Below, in pieces: positions 32,821 through 41,042 of a DNA stretch of 64,000 nucleotides. Under the pieces are notes generated by a model that saw only the letters and a list, made by a program, of their open reading frames with translations, did not search any database and was not told where the DNA came from. Each line of letters starts with the position of its first letter. The stretch's first letter is position 1. A program made the translations under genes and the position numbers. This DNA is from Verrucomicrobiota bacterium (GTDB taxonomy: Bacteria; Verrucomicrobiota; Verrucomicrobiia; Limisphaerales; VHCN01), in assembly GCA_016871675.1 (NCBI GenBank), contig VHCN01000003.1:1-64000 (forward strand). Reading direction: 5' to 3'.

Positions 32821-33107
32821 CGCGAAGTCGCGCACGAGTTCGAAGTTGTCGGGGTCGCCGATGGGCGCCCGGCGGAAGTAGCGCAGGGCGCGGTCGAACA
32901 CACCCTGTTCCGTGAGGTCGTAGAGTTTCCGCGCATCCCTGCGGAACAGGAAGATGGCGGCGGCGTATTCGCGATTGAGCCCGGGGTTGAAGGGATCGAG
33001 CGCGAGCGCCGTTTCGAAATCGCAGCCCGGGCGCGCGGCGCGAGGGCTGCGGAGAGGACGAGTGCGGCGGCGGCGGCGAGGAGGACGGTCAGTTTTCTTT
33101 CAAGCAC
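32821..33107 (-). pseudogene. Broken paralogue of the neighbouring TPR protein
   Basis: The minus-strand ATG at 33107 begins a signal peptide MLERKLTVLLAAAAALVLSA. After about 28 codons the family sequence continues in another frame: [60 protein letters not shown]. These match the intact protein at 33192-34163, where one reads VFLFRKDAMEHFSLDEQQVF, DKALDHYARAQTLDPQNFTL. Thus a copy with the middle of the N-terminal half deleted and a frame shift; its 3' end is cut at about 32821, where the receiver fragment joins. Confidence 0.75.
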
Positions 33108-33191
33108 GGGTCCCAGACGGGTCAGCGGAAGTCTATTCGACCTGGTGCGTGGAATCGACCTGCAGACAAGCAGGTAGGTTGTGCAAAGCTG

Positions 33192-34163
33192 TCACTTCGG
33201 TTCCTTCACGGTTTGCGGCGGCGCGGCGTCTTTCTTCTGGCGGTCGTCGAGGGTCTTCTGCACGCGCGCGCGGACGACCTGGTGATTGGTGTGGGTGACC
33301 TTGGCGAGGTCCGCGCGGGCTTCGTCGAAGCGGCCCATGTTGATGCGGATGCGCGCGAAGTGAAGATGGATCGCCTGCCGTTCGGGTTCGGCCGGCGCGA
33401 GCTTGAAGGCGCGTTCCCACGCGGCGAGGGCGGCTTCATTGCGCGGCGGGCGGATGCCGTAGTAGGTCTGCGCGATGTCGGATGCGAGGGTGAAATTTTG
33501 CGGGTCGAGCGTCTGCGCCCTGGCGTAGTGGTCGAGGGCCTTGTCGAACACCTGCTGCTCGTCGAGGCTGAAGTGCTCCATCGCGTCCTTGCGGAACAGG
33601 AAGACCGTGGTCCCGAAGTTGTAATGATAAACGGATTGCGCGGGTGAGAGCTCGATGGCCTTGAGGTGGTAGTCGAAGCTCTTGCGAACGGGTCCGCGGT
33701 GGGCGTAGTGGTTGGCGAGGTTGTTCCACGCGGCTGGATTTTTCGTGTCGAGTTCGAGCGCGGTTTCCCATGACTTGACGCCTTCCTTCTCGAAGCCGTG
33801 CTCGCAGAGGAAGCTGCCGAAGGCAAGGTGGGCGGGCGCGTGCTTTGGGTGGCGCGTGAGGAAATCGTCGTAGCGTTTGCGGATTTCCTCGATGCGGGCG
33901 TTGATCTTGAGCTGGAGTGCGGCGCGGACGGCGGGGGCCGTGGGGCCGTCGGCGTTTTGCGCCTGGATGGTCCACTGCTCGATCTGGTCGAGTGCCGTGT
34001 CGTCCTCGACCATGATTTTTCGAAGCTCGGCCTCGGTGGCATCGGGGGCGGGCGCGGCCTTCGCAGGAGGAGCCTTCGATTTCTTGGTGGCGGGGGACTG
34101 CGCGCCGGCGATTGTGGCGAGCAGGGTGAGCGAAAGGCTCGCGAAGAGGCACCGGCAGTTCAT
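33192..34163 (-). CDS. Secreted TPR-repeat protein
   Basis: 323 aa, ATG at 34163. Signal peptide MNCRCLFASLSLTLLATIAG, a Lys/Ala/Pro segment, then helices containing TPR-like repeats: HPKHAPAHLAFGSFLCEHGF, WETALELDTKNPAAWNNLAN, HLKAIELSPAQSVYHYNFGT, DHYARAQTLDPQNFTLASDI and the last AWERAFKLAPAEPERQAIHL. These form a superhelix for protein contacts. It lies 11 bp downstream of the receiver protein gene on the same strand, possibly one transcript. A damaged paralogue is just downstream at 32821. Confidence 0.75.
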   Translation of the reverse strand: MNCRCLFASLSLTLLATIAGAQSPATKKSKAPPAKAAPAPDATEAELRKIMVEDDTALDQIEQWTIQAQNADGPTAPAVRAALQLKINARIEEIRKRYDDFLTRHPKHAPAHLAFGSFLCEHGFEKEGVKSWETALELDTKNPAAWNNLANHYAHRGPVRKSFDYHLKAIELSPAQSVYHYNFGTTVFLFRKDAMEHFSLDEQQVFDKALDHYARAQTLDPQNFTLASDIAQTYYGIRPPRNEAALAAWERAFKLAPAEPERQAIHLHFARIRINMGRFDEARADLAKVTHTNHQVVRARVQKTLDDRQKKDAAPPQTVKEPK

Positions 34164-34174
34164 GGCACCGGAAG

Positions 34175-34567
34175 TCAGGGCTTCGCTGCGGGGCGGGCGG
34201 TGTGGTCCTGGATGACCTTGACGCGATCGTCGAGTTGCACCGGCTTGGACCGGGAATACATCCCGTTTCCGTCGAGGCTCCGGGCGGGCGCCTCGTCGGG
34301 CGTGATTGTCCCGGTCAGGAACACGATCGGAATGCGGGCGAGTGAGCGGTCGGCGCGGGTGCGCGCGGGGAGTTTCGTGCCGTCCATGCCGGGCATGATG
34401 ACGTCCAGCAGGATGATGTGCGGCTGGAAGACCCGCGCGGCGGCGGGCGCGTTGCCGGAGGCGTTCTCCTCGCGGACGTGGTCGCCGCCGCGCTGATCGA
34501 GGTTCAGCTTTCCCATGCGGGTGAAGGCGACGTCGTCATCCACGATCAGGATTCGCTTTGGCTGCAT
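34175..34567 (-). CDS. Single-domain response regulator (receiver only)
   Basis: 130 aa, ATG at 34567. RILIVDDDVAF supplies the acidic pocket (D10-D12), HIILLDVIMPGMDG the phosphoacceptor D55, IVFLTGTITP the Thr, and SRSKPVQLDD the Lys. No output domain follows. It overlaps the 3' end of the sensor gene (34536) by 32 bp, so the two are translated together and probably interact. Residues 27-45 are diverged (GGDHVREENASGNAP). Single-domain regulators act through protein contacts or phosphorelay. Confidence 0.85.
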   Translation of the reverse strand: MQPKRILIVDDDVAFTRMGKLNLDQRGGDHVREENASGNAPAAARVFQPHIILLDVIMPGMDGTKLPARTRADRSLARIPIVFLTGTITPDEAPARSLDGNGMYSRSKPVQLDDRVKVIQDHTARPAAKP

Positions 34568-36242
34568 CGGGGGGGGCGGCGGCTTTGAGGATGACGGTGG
34601 CGCAAACGCCGGAGCCGCCGCGGCGGTTCTGGATGGCGATGTTGCCGCCGTGCATCTCGATGACTTTCTTGGTCACGGTGAGCCCGAGGCCGGTGCCCTT
34701 GCCGGCGGGCTTCACCGTGAAGAACGGGTCAAAGATGCGGCTGAGTTTTTCGGGCGGGATGCCCGTGCCCGTGTCCTCAATCTCGAGGATCAACGACGGC
34801 TCGGCGCGCCGGAGCAACCGGGTGACGCGACGGTCGTTGTCGGACTCGACCTCGCCGTGGTTGGGCTGGTGGAAGCGCGTGCGCACGGTGATGGTGCCAC
34901 CGCCGGGCATGGCTTCGATCGCGTTGGTCAGCAGGCTGACGAGCACCTGCTTGATGCGGCCGCCGTCCACAAAGGCCTTCGGCAGGTTTGGATCAAGTTC
35001 GCGCACAGCCGTGCAGCCGCCGTCCTTCAATTCGTGTTCAAGCATCTGTAGCGACGCTTCGAGCACTGCGTTGAGGTCGGCGGGCACAAGTTCGAGTTTG
35101 CCGGGCGAGACAAAGTCGAGCAGGCCGTTGAGGATCGTATCGGCCCGGCGGAGCGCCTCGGTCGAGTCGAGCGTCGCGGCGGCGGGCGCCCCGGGGAGCG
35201 CCTTGAGTTGGTCGAACCCGGCGCGCGCGGTGTCGAGCGCGCCCTTCATCTCGAGGGCGAAGCCCGCGGCGAGCCGGCCGACGATTTGCGTGCGCTCCAT
35301 CTGGATGATGTGGCCATGGGCTTCCTTGACCTCGTTGTGCTTTTCGCGAAGGTCGGAGAGCGCCTTGAGGACCTCCTCTCGGCTGCGGGCGAGGTCGGCG
35401 TTGGCCTGCTGGATCCGTTCCTCGGCGAGCTTCCTCTCGGTCACGTCCCAGAAGATCCCCTGGATGCCGATCACCTGTTTGTCGCGGTCACGGATGGGCG
35501 TCTTGACGACTTGGACGTAGCGTTTGCCGCCGCCGGGCGGTTCGTGTTCCTCGACCGTTTCGAAGACCTGCCCGGTCTGCATCACAACGCGGTCGTCGCG
35601 CTGGTACTTCTCGGCGAGCTCGGGGGGGAAAAAATCGAAGTCCGACTTGCCGACGATCTCCTCCATCGGCCGGCCGAGTTCGGCGAGGAATTTCTGGTTG
35701 CCGAAGGTGAAACGACCCTGCGGGTCCTTGCGCAGGATGAACTGCGGCAGATTGTCCACGAGCGACTGGTAAAACGCCTCCGAATGCCGCAGCGCCTCCT
35801 CGGCCCGTTTGCGCTCGATCGCGTAGCGCAGCGAACGCGCGAGCAGGGGGCTGTCCACGCTTCCCTTCACGAGATAATCCTGCGCGCCCGAATGCACCGC
35901 GTTCACGGCGGCATTCTCATCGTCGAGCCCGCTCATCACGAGAATCGGCATCGCGGGCGCCTGCGCGCGGACGATGTCGAAGGTCTCGAGGCCGAAACTG
36001 TCCGGCAGCGAGAGGTCGAGCAGCACCACGCCGAAAGAACCCTTGGCGAGGCATTCCAGACCCTTGCCGAGCGAGGCCGCATGGGTGACTTCGAACCGCG
36101 CGGATGAAGGCTCCGAGAGCATCGCCTGGATGAGCAGGGCGTCCGCCGGGTTGTCCTCGATCAGCAGGACGTGGATCAACGGCAAACCCGAGACCGGTCC
36201 GCTGCCGGCGACTTTCGAGAAGATGGACGTGTCCTTGCTCAT
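34536..36242 (-). CDS. Receiver-PAS-kinase sensor protein with a Leu in place of the phosphorylated His
   Basis: 568 aa from the ATG at 36242 (the ORF continues 16 codons upstream). N-terminal receiver (about 22-140) with E29/D30, phospho-Asp D76 and K126; PAS domain with the following PAC (about 150-275, ending GIFWDVTERKLAEE); coiled coil 275-315; DHp region 315-350; HATPase about 385-555 with N box N440 (LLTNAIEAMPGG), DTGTGIPPEK at 490-499, FDPFF, and G2 box GKGTGLGLTVTK. The DHp block reads VGRLAAGFALEMKGAL; the family has His where Leu330 stands (codon CTC against CAC). ATP binding is intact but self-phosphorylation on His is unlikely. Its partner may be the receiver gene it overlaps. 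Confidence 0.88.
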   Translation of the reverse strand: MSKDTSIFSKVAGSGPVSGLPLIHVLLIEDNPADALLIQAMLSEPSSARFEVTHAASLGKGLECLAKGSFGVVLLDLSLPDSFGLETFDIVRAQAPAMPILVMSGLDDENAAVNAVHSGAQDYLVKGSVDSPLLARSLRYAIERKRAEEALRHSEAFYQSLVDNLPQFILRKDPQGRFTFGNQKFLAELGRPMEEIVGKSDFDFFPPELAEKYQRDDRVVMQTGQVFETVEEHEPPGGGKRYVQVVKTPIRDRDKQVIGIQGIFWDVTERKLAEERIQQANADLARSREEVLKALSDLREKHNEVKEAHGHIIQMERTQIVGRLAAGFALEMKGALDTARAGFDQLKALPGAPAAATLDSTEALRRADTILNGLLDFVSPGKLELVPADLNAVLEASLQMLEHELKDGGCTAVRELDPNLPKAFVDGGRIKQVLVSLLTNAIEAMPGGGTITVRTRFHQPNHGEVESDNDRRVTRLLRRAEPSLILEIEDTGTGIPPEKLSRIFDPFFTVKPAGKGTGLGLTVTKKVIEMHGGNIAIQNRRGGSGVCATVILKAAAPPDAAKANPDRG

Positions 36243-36329
36243 CAGTGCCTGGACATGCCGCAGTTTCGACACGCCCCCCGGCCATTTCAAGCACGAAACC
36301 GGGCGCCCAAGTCCTGCGCGCGACGCCGC

Positions 36330-37589
36330 TCACTCGCCCGGCACGCGGTCAATGCGCGCGCCCAAGCCGCGGAGTTTCTCCTCGATCCGCTCGTAGCCAC
36401 GGTCGAGGTGGTAGATGCGGTTGACCTGGGTCTTGCCCCTCGCGCAAAGGCCGGCGATGACAAGCGCGGCGGACGCCCGGAGGTCGCTGGCCATCACGGG
36501 AGCGCCGCTGAGCTTGAGGCCGCCCTTCACAATCGCGCTCGGACCTTCAATCGCGATGTCCGCGCCGAGCCGGCAGAGTTCCGGCACGTGCATGAACCGC
36601 GCCTCAAAGATGCGCTCGGTGAGGATGCTGATCCCGTGCGTGAGCACCATCAACGCCATCATCTGCGCCTGCACATCCGTCGGGAATCCCGCGTAAGGCA
36701 GCGTGGTCACGTCCACCGGCTTGAGCCTTCCGCGCCGGACGTTCAGCGAACCGCCCGTGCGTTCGAGGCTCACCCCCGCCTCGCGCAGTTTGTCGAGCAC
36801 CGCCGTGAGATGATCCAACCGCGCGCCGTGGATCGTCACGTCGCCGCGAGTCGCCGCCGCTGCAATGGCGAAGGTCGCCGCCTCGATCCGGTCGGGGATG
36901 ACCTCGTGTTCCGCGCCGTGGAGTTCGCTCACGCCCGTGATGGTGATGGTGGGGCTGCCCGCGCCGTGGACCTTCGCGCCCATCGCGATGAGGAAGTTCG
37001 CGAGGTCGGTCACCTCCGGCTCGCACGCGGCGCTCTCGATGATCGTGACGCCCTCGGCGAGAACGGCGGCCATCATGAGATTCGCGGTGCCGAGGACCGT
37101 GGAGCCGGCGCGGCCGCCGAGGAAGATGTCGCCTCCGGTGAGCTTTCGCGCGGAAGCGTTCACGTAACCCGCCTCGATGCGGATGCGCGCCCCGAGTGAG
37201 CGCAGACCCTTGAGGTGAAGGTCAATCGGGCGCGCGCCGATGATGCAGCCGCCGGGCAGCGAGACGCTCGCCTTGTGCAACCGGCCCATGAGCGGGCCGA
37301 GGATGCAAATCGAGCCGCGCATCTTGCGGATGAGTTCGTAGTCGCCGACGCCGCGGATCTTCGACGCCTGGATCGTGACGGTGTCGCCGTCGCGCGCGAC
37401 CTCGGCGCCAAGCGAGGTGAGGATGTGCCCCATCGTCCTCACGTCCACGAGGTCGGGCGCGCGGCGGATGGTGCATTTCTCCGGCGTGAGGAGCGCCGCG
37501 GCCATGATGGGGAGGACGGCGTTCTTCGCGCCGCTGATGGTGACCTCGCCGTGGAGCGGCACGCCGCCGCGTATCAAGAAGCTGTCCAT
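36330..37589 (-). CDS. murA: UDP-N-acetylglucosamine 1-carboxyvinyltransferase
   Basis: 419 aa from the ATG at 37589 (the ORF runs further upstream). RGGVPLHGEVTISGAKNAVL contains the Lys22-region, and SLPGGCIIGARPIDLHLKGL places the catalytic Cys at residue 115, exactly the E. coli position (and the fosfomycin target). RRGRLKPVDVTTLPYAGFPT DVQ-type block and the final GYERIEEKLRGLGARI are typical. It makes the first committed step of peptidoglycan synthesis in the cytoplasm. It lies 43 bp after prmC and 87 bp before the sensor gene. Confidence 0.96.
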   Translation of the reverse strand: MDSFLIRGGVPLHGEVTISGAKNAVLPIMAAALLTPEKCTIRRAPDLVDVRTMGHILTSLGAEVARDGDTVTIQASKIRGVGDYELIRKMRGSICILGPLMGRLHKASVSLPGGCIIGARPIDLHLKGLRSLGARIRIEAGYVNASARKLTGGDIFLGGRAGSTVLGTANLMMAAVLAEGVTIIESAACEPEVTDLANFLIAMGAKVHGAGSPTITITGVSELHGAEHEVIPDRIEAATFAIAAAATRGDVTIHGARLDHLTAVLDKLREAGVSLERTGGSLNVRRGRLKPVDVTTLPYAGFPTDVQAQMMALMVLTHGISILTERIFEARFMHVPELCRLGADIAIEGPSAIVKGGLKLSGAPVMASDLRASAALVIAGLCARGKTQVNRIYHLDRGYERIEEKLRGLGARIDRVPGE

Positions 37590-37632
37590 GGTTGCACTCC
37601 GGTGTCTCCGCGCCCTGACCGCGCGACATTGT

Positions 37633-38493
37633 TCACGGCCCGGCGACGCGGGCAATCAAGAAACGCTCGCGGCCGGAAAGATCCCTCGCGACGCGATCGA
37701 CCCGCCACGGCGCCCGGGAAAAAAGTCCGCGCAACGCCACGGCTTGCCCGTCGCCAAACTCCGCGATAAACGCCCCGCCGGGATTCAGGAATCCGGGCGC
37801 AAGCCGCGCGAGCGCGCGGAAGCAATCAAGCCCGTCCGCCCCGCCGTCCAGCGCCAGACGCGGGTCGTGGTCGCGGACTTCCGGCTCGAGCGCGTCGATG
37901 TCCGCCGTGGGAATGTAAGGCGGGTTGGCGACGATCACTTCGACGCGCGTCGCTGCGGGCAGCGCCTCGAGGCCGTCGCCGAGATGAAAGGCGATGCGCA
38001 AGTCGAGTTGGTGCCGCGCGGCGTTTCGGCGCGCCAGCGCGAGGGCGTCGCCGGAGATGTCGAGCGCGTGAACGCTCGCGGCAGGCGCGTGCAACGCGAT
38101 GGCGATGGCGAGGCAACCGGTCCCGGTGCCAAAGTCCACGAGCGATGCGGCGCCGGGGCATTCGCGCGCAACATGATTCCACGCGAGTTCCGCGAGTTGC
38201 TCGGTCTCGGGCCGCGGGATGAGCGCGGCGCGCGTGGTTTCGATCTCGACGCCGCAGAAGGAAACGGAGCCGAGGAGGTGTTGCAGCGGTTCGCGCCCGC
38301 CGCGCCGCTGGATGAGTGCGCGCAGGACCTCGAGTTCCGCACCGGACAACACGCGCTCGAATTCCAGGTAGAGCCGCATGCGGGGCAGCTTGAGCACGTG
38401 GGACAGGAGCAGTTCAACCTGCAGGCGCGGGGACTCCACGCCGCGCCTGGCGAGAAAGCCGGCACTCCGCTTGATGACCTCGAGCACAGTCAC
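37633..38493 (-). CDS. prmC: Release-factor glutamine methyltransferase (PrmC/HemK)
   Basis: 286 aa from the GTG at 38493 (start TVLEVIKRSAGFLARRGVES); an upstream TTG at 38529 adds 12 residues. N-terminal helical domain (SPRLQVELLLSHVLKLPRMR), then the SAM fold: IPRPETEQLAELAW, LVDFGTGTGCLAIAIALHAP, ALDISGDALALARRNA and the catalytic VIVANPPYIPTADI (NPPY). It N5-methylates the Gln of the GGQ motif in release factors RF1/RF2. Cytoplasmic. In a minus-strand set with hisH and murA. Confidence 0.94.
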   Translation of the reverse strand: MTVLEVIKRSAGFLARRGVESPRLQVELLLSHVLKLPRMRLYLEFERVLSGAELEVLRALIQRRGGREPLQHLLGSVSFCGVEIETTRAALIPRPETEQLAELAWNHVARECPGAASLVDFGTGTGCLAIAIALHAPAASVHALDISGDALALARRNAARHQLDLRIAFHLGDGLEALPAATRVEVIVANPPYIPTADIDALEPEVRDHDPRLALDGGADGLDCFRALARLAPGFLNPGGAFIAEFGDGQAVALRGLFSRAPWRVDRVARDLSGRERFLIARVAGP

Positions 38494-38589
38494 GCGCGCG
38501 AGGGTCGGGCGTCGCGCGCCGCGGTTCAAGTTTCAAGAGGGCCGCGAAACATCGATGACGTTGGACTCAACGGCGGGCTCGCCGCCATG

Positions 38590-39213
38590 CTACGCGCGTT
38601 CCGCGTGCTCGACGAAGTTTTGCAGCAGCCGCAGGCCGACGCCCTGGCTTTTCTCGGGGTGGAACTGCGTCGCGAACACGTTCCCCTTCCACACCGAGGA
38701 CGCGAAATTCACGCCGTATTCCGTGCGCGTCGCGATGATCGAGTCGTCCACGGGTTTGGGGAAGAAGCTGTGCACGAAGTAAACGTGGCTTCCGCTCTCG
38801 ATGCCCCGGAACAGCGGGCACTCCGGACGCGTGATCTCGATCTGATTCCACCCGATCTGCGGGATCTTCAGGCCGGGCTGGTCGGGGAATCGCACGACGC
38901 TGCCCGCGAAAATCCCGAGGCCGGCGGCGCATGAATTGAACTCCTCGCTTCGCTCGAACAACGCCTGATAGCCGACGCAGATGCCGAGAAACGGCCGGCC
39001 GGTTCCGATGAACTCCTTCACGCCCGCGAGCAGTTCCTGCCGTTGCATGGCGGTGATGCAGTCGTCGAACGCGCCCACGCCCGGCAACACCACGCCGCGC
39101 GCCGCGCGCATCGCGTCGGCGCGGGTCGTCACGAGCACATCCGCGCCGACCTTGCGCAACGCCTTCTCCACGCTGCGCAGGTTGCCGGAGCCGTAATCAA
39201 GCAGGGCGATCAT
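38590..39213 (-). CDS. hisH: Imidazole glycerol phosphate synthase glutamine amidotransferase subunit
   Basis: 207 aa, ATG at 39213. Class I glutamine amidotransferase: IALLDYGSGNLRSVEKALRK, LPGVGAFDDCITAM, the nucleophile in PFLGICVGYQALFE (C79), IPQIGWNQIEI and the His/Glu of FATQFHPEKSQGVG. Family members usually have G-I-C-L-G-M-Q; here G-I-C-V-G-Y-Q. It supplies ammonia to HisF in histidine synthesis; no hisF or other his gene is in the window, so hisH is separated from the operon. Confidence 0.93.
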   Translation of the reverse strand: MIALLDYGSGNLRSVEKALRKVGADVLVTTRADAMRAARGVVLPGVGAFDDCITAMQRQELLAGVKEFIGTGRPFLGICVGYQALFERSEEFNSCAAGLGIFAGSVVRFPDQPGLKIPQIGWNQIEITRPECPLFRGIESGSHVYFVHSFFPKPVDDSIIATRTEYGVNFASSVWKGNVFATQFHPEKSQGVGLRLLQNFVEHAERA

Positions 39214-39258
39214 CGGGGACGGGAATGAACCACGGCTGGGTGTGGGTGAACACGGATT

Positions 39259-40551
39259 TCACGAAGGCAGGCGGGTGGCCGGCGCGAGTTCGCGCTCGGT
39301 GCGGAGCCTCAACTGGCCGCAGGCCGCCTCGATGTCGTGGCCCTTCTCGCGCCGCAAGGTGACGGGCACGTGCCAACGCTCGAGCGCGGCGAGGAACGCC
39401 TCCTGCGCGGCCTCGCCCGGGCGTTTCCACTGGAGCCCCTCGACGGAATTGTAAGGAATGAGATTGATCTTGGCGTGCAGGCGTTGCGCGAGCTGCGCAA
39501 GCGGGCGCGCCTGCGACACGTGGTCGTTCACGCCCTCGATGAGGATGTATTCGAACGTGATCATCTTGCCCTTCTTCTGGAAGTGGTATTCGCAAGCCGC
39601 TGCAAGCTCCCGGATGGGGAACCGGCGGTTGACGGGCATGAGCTTCGAGCGGACCTCGTCGGTCGCGCCGTGCAACGAGATGGCCAGGCGGAATTGCAAC
39701 GGCTCATCCGCAAGCCTGCGAATCTGCGGCGCGAGCCCGCTGGTCGAGATGGTGATCTTGCGCGCGCCGATGCCGCCGCCCCACGGCGCGTTCAGGATGG
39801 CGAGCGCGCGAAGGAGATTGTCGTAGTTCGCGAGCGGCTCGCCCATGCCCATGATGACGAGGTTGTTGATCAGCCGCGCCGCGAGTTTCGGGATTCGAGT
39901 TCCGGGTTTGGGGACTCCCGCTGGTGAATCCGAAACCCGGGACTCGGCCGCCGCAACCCGTTCCGTGGCGAGCACCTGCTCCACGATCTCGTCCGGCGTC
40001 AGGTTGCGCTTCCAGCCTTCGAGCCCGCTCGCGCAGAAGCCGCACCCGTAGGCGCAGCCGACTTGGGTGGACACGCACAGCGTGTGGCGGTCGCTCGCCT
40101 CGCCGTAGAGCGCAGGGTTTGCCGGGATGAGCACGCTCTCGATCAACGCGCCGTCGCGCAGGCGCCAGAGCAGTTTTTGCGTCGTGTCGCGCGAGCCTTG
40201 TTTGCGGGCGAGCGCGAGCGACCCGGACGCGAATTCCGCGGCAAGCCGGTCGCGCAGCGGCTTGGGGATGTTCGTCATCGCGTCCCAACCTGTCACCCGG
40301 CGCGTGTAGATCCAGTCGAGCAACTGGTCCACGCGAAACGCCCGCTCGTCCCAGCCCTCGAACGTCGCCACCAGCTCATCGCGCGTGAACGTCTTGATGT
40401 CGCGCTGACCGGGGCCCGGCTTCACCGGGGGGCTGGAGCGCGGGGCCGCGACGGGGTCGGGCACGGTTGCGGGAAGAATCTGCCGCGCGGGAACGCCGGC
40501 CTTGATCCACGGCGACGACTGCGGGTCGCGTTGAAGGGCCGGGCGCTTCAT
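39259..40551 (-). CDS. rlmN: 23S rRNA (adenine2503-C2)-methyltransferase with in-frame palindromic insert
   Basis: 430 aa from the ATG at 40551, which overlaps the moaC stop (ATGA). Radical-SAM cluster site CAYGCGFC (CxxxCxxC), then NLVIMGMGEPLANYDNLLRA, TISTSGLAPQIRRLADEPLQ, LAISLHGATDE, and near the C-terminus RREKGHDIEAACGQL holding the second catalytic Cys. It methylates A2503 of 23S rRNA and A37 of some tRNAs. Between the Fe-S site and the VIMGMGEP block sits an extra stretch (about ESRVSDSPAGVPKPGTRIPK) encoded by an inverted repeat at 39896-39946. The N-terminus has a Pro-rich extension of about 50 residues. Confidence 0.94.
   Translation of the reverse strand: MKRPALQRDPQSSPWIKAGVPARQILPATVPDPVAAPRSSPPVKPGPGQRDIKTFTRDELVATFEGWDERAFRVDQLLDWIYTRRVTGWDAMTNIPKPLRDRLAAEFASGSLALARKQGSRDTTQKLLWRLRDGALIESVLIPANPALYGEASDRHTLCVSTQVGCAYGCGFCASGLEGWKRNLTPDEIVEQVLATERVAAAESRVSDSPAGVPKPGTRIPKLAARLINNLVIMGMGEPLANYDNLLRALAILNAPWGGGIGARKITISTSGLAPQIRRLADEPLQFRLAISLHGATDEVRSKLMPVNRRFPIRELAAACEYHFQKKGKMITFEYILIEGVNDHVSQARPLAQLAQRLHAKINLIPYNSVEGLQWKRPGEAAQEAFLAALERWHVPVTLRREKGHDIEAACGQLRLRTERELAPATRLPS
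39896..39946. repeat. Palindromic insertion inside the rlmN reading frame
   Basis: CGAGTTCCGGGTTTGGG (39896-39912) and CCGAAACCCGGGACTCG (39930-39946) are reverse complements at 15 of 17 positions, with a 17-nt loop. The element is translated in frame as part of about 25 extra residues absent from E. coli RlmN between the radical-SAM cysteines and the GMGEP block. The case resembles the protein-inserted palindromic elements known from Rickettsia, but no other copy was found in this window by eye. Confidence 0.6.
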
Positions 40552-41039
40552 CGTCGTGCGGTTCGCGCGGCGCCGCTGCGCGGAGTCTGCTTGGTTTTCT
40601 TCAGCAACCGCACGCCGCCGATGACCATCTGTTTGTCCGCGGCCTTGCACATATCGTAGATCGTCAGCGCGGCGACGGTGACGGCGGCGAGCGCTTCCAT
40701 TTCCACGCCGGTCTGCGCGGTGATCCGGGCTGATGCGGTGATGAGGATGCGGTCGCGCGCGGGCGGGATTTCAAAGTTCACCTCGCAATGCGAGATCGGG
40801 AGCGGATGGCAGAGCGGGATGAGTTCGCCGCAGCGCTTGGCCGCGGCGATGCCCGCGATGCGCGCGGTCGCGAGCACGTTGCCCTTCGCGACGCGGTCCG
40901 ACTCGATGAGTTCGAGCGTTGCGCGCTGGAGTTGGATTTCGCCGGCGGCCACCGCTTGGCGCAGAAGCGGCGGCTTGGCGGAGACGTCCACCATTCGGGC
41001 TTCGCCGCGTGCGTCGAGATGGGAGAGCTTTCGTTTCAC
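40548..41039 (-). CDS. moaC: Cyclic pyranopterin monophosphate synthase accessory protein
   Basis: 163 aa with a GTG start at 41039. LSHLDARGEARMVDVSAKPP, IAAAKRCGELIPLCHPLPIS, ITASARITAQTGVEMEALAA and the final LTIYDMCKAADKQMVI (Lys residues at the active site) are all MoaC. It forms cyclic pyranopterin monophosphate from the MoaA product in molybdenum-cofactor synthesis. No moaA was seen here. It overlaps the rlmN start by 4 bp and lies 3 bp after the lipoprotein gene. Confidence 0.95.
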   Translation of the reverse strand: MKRKLSHLDARGEARMVDVSAKPPLLRQAVAAGEIQLQRATLELIESDRVAKGNVLATARIAGIAAAKRCGELIPLCHPLPISHCEVNFEIPPARDRILITASARITAQTGVEMEALAAVTVAALTIYDMCKAADKQMVIGGVRLLKKTKQTPRSGAARTARR

Positions 41040-41042
41040 CGG

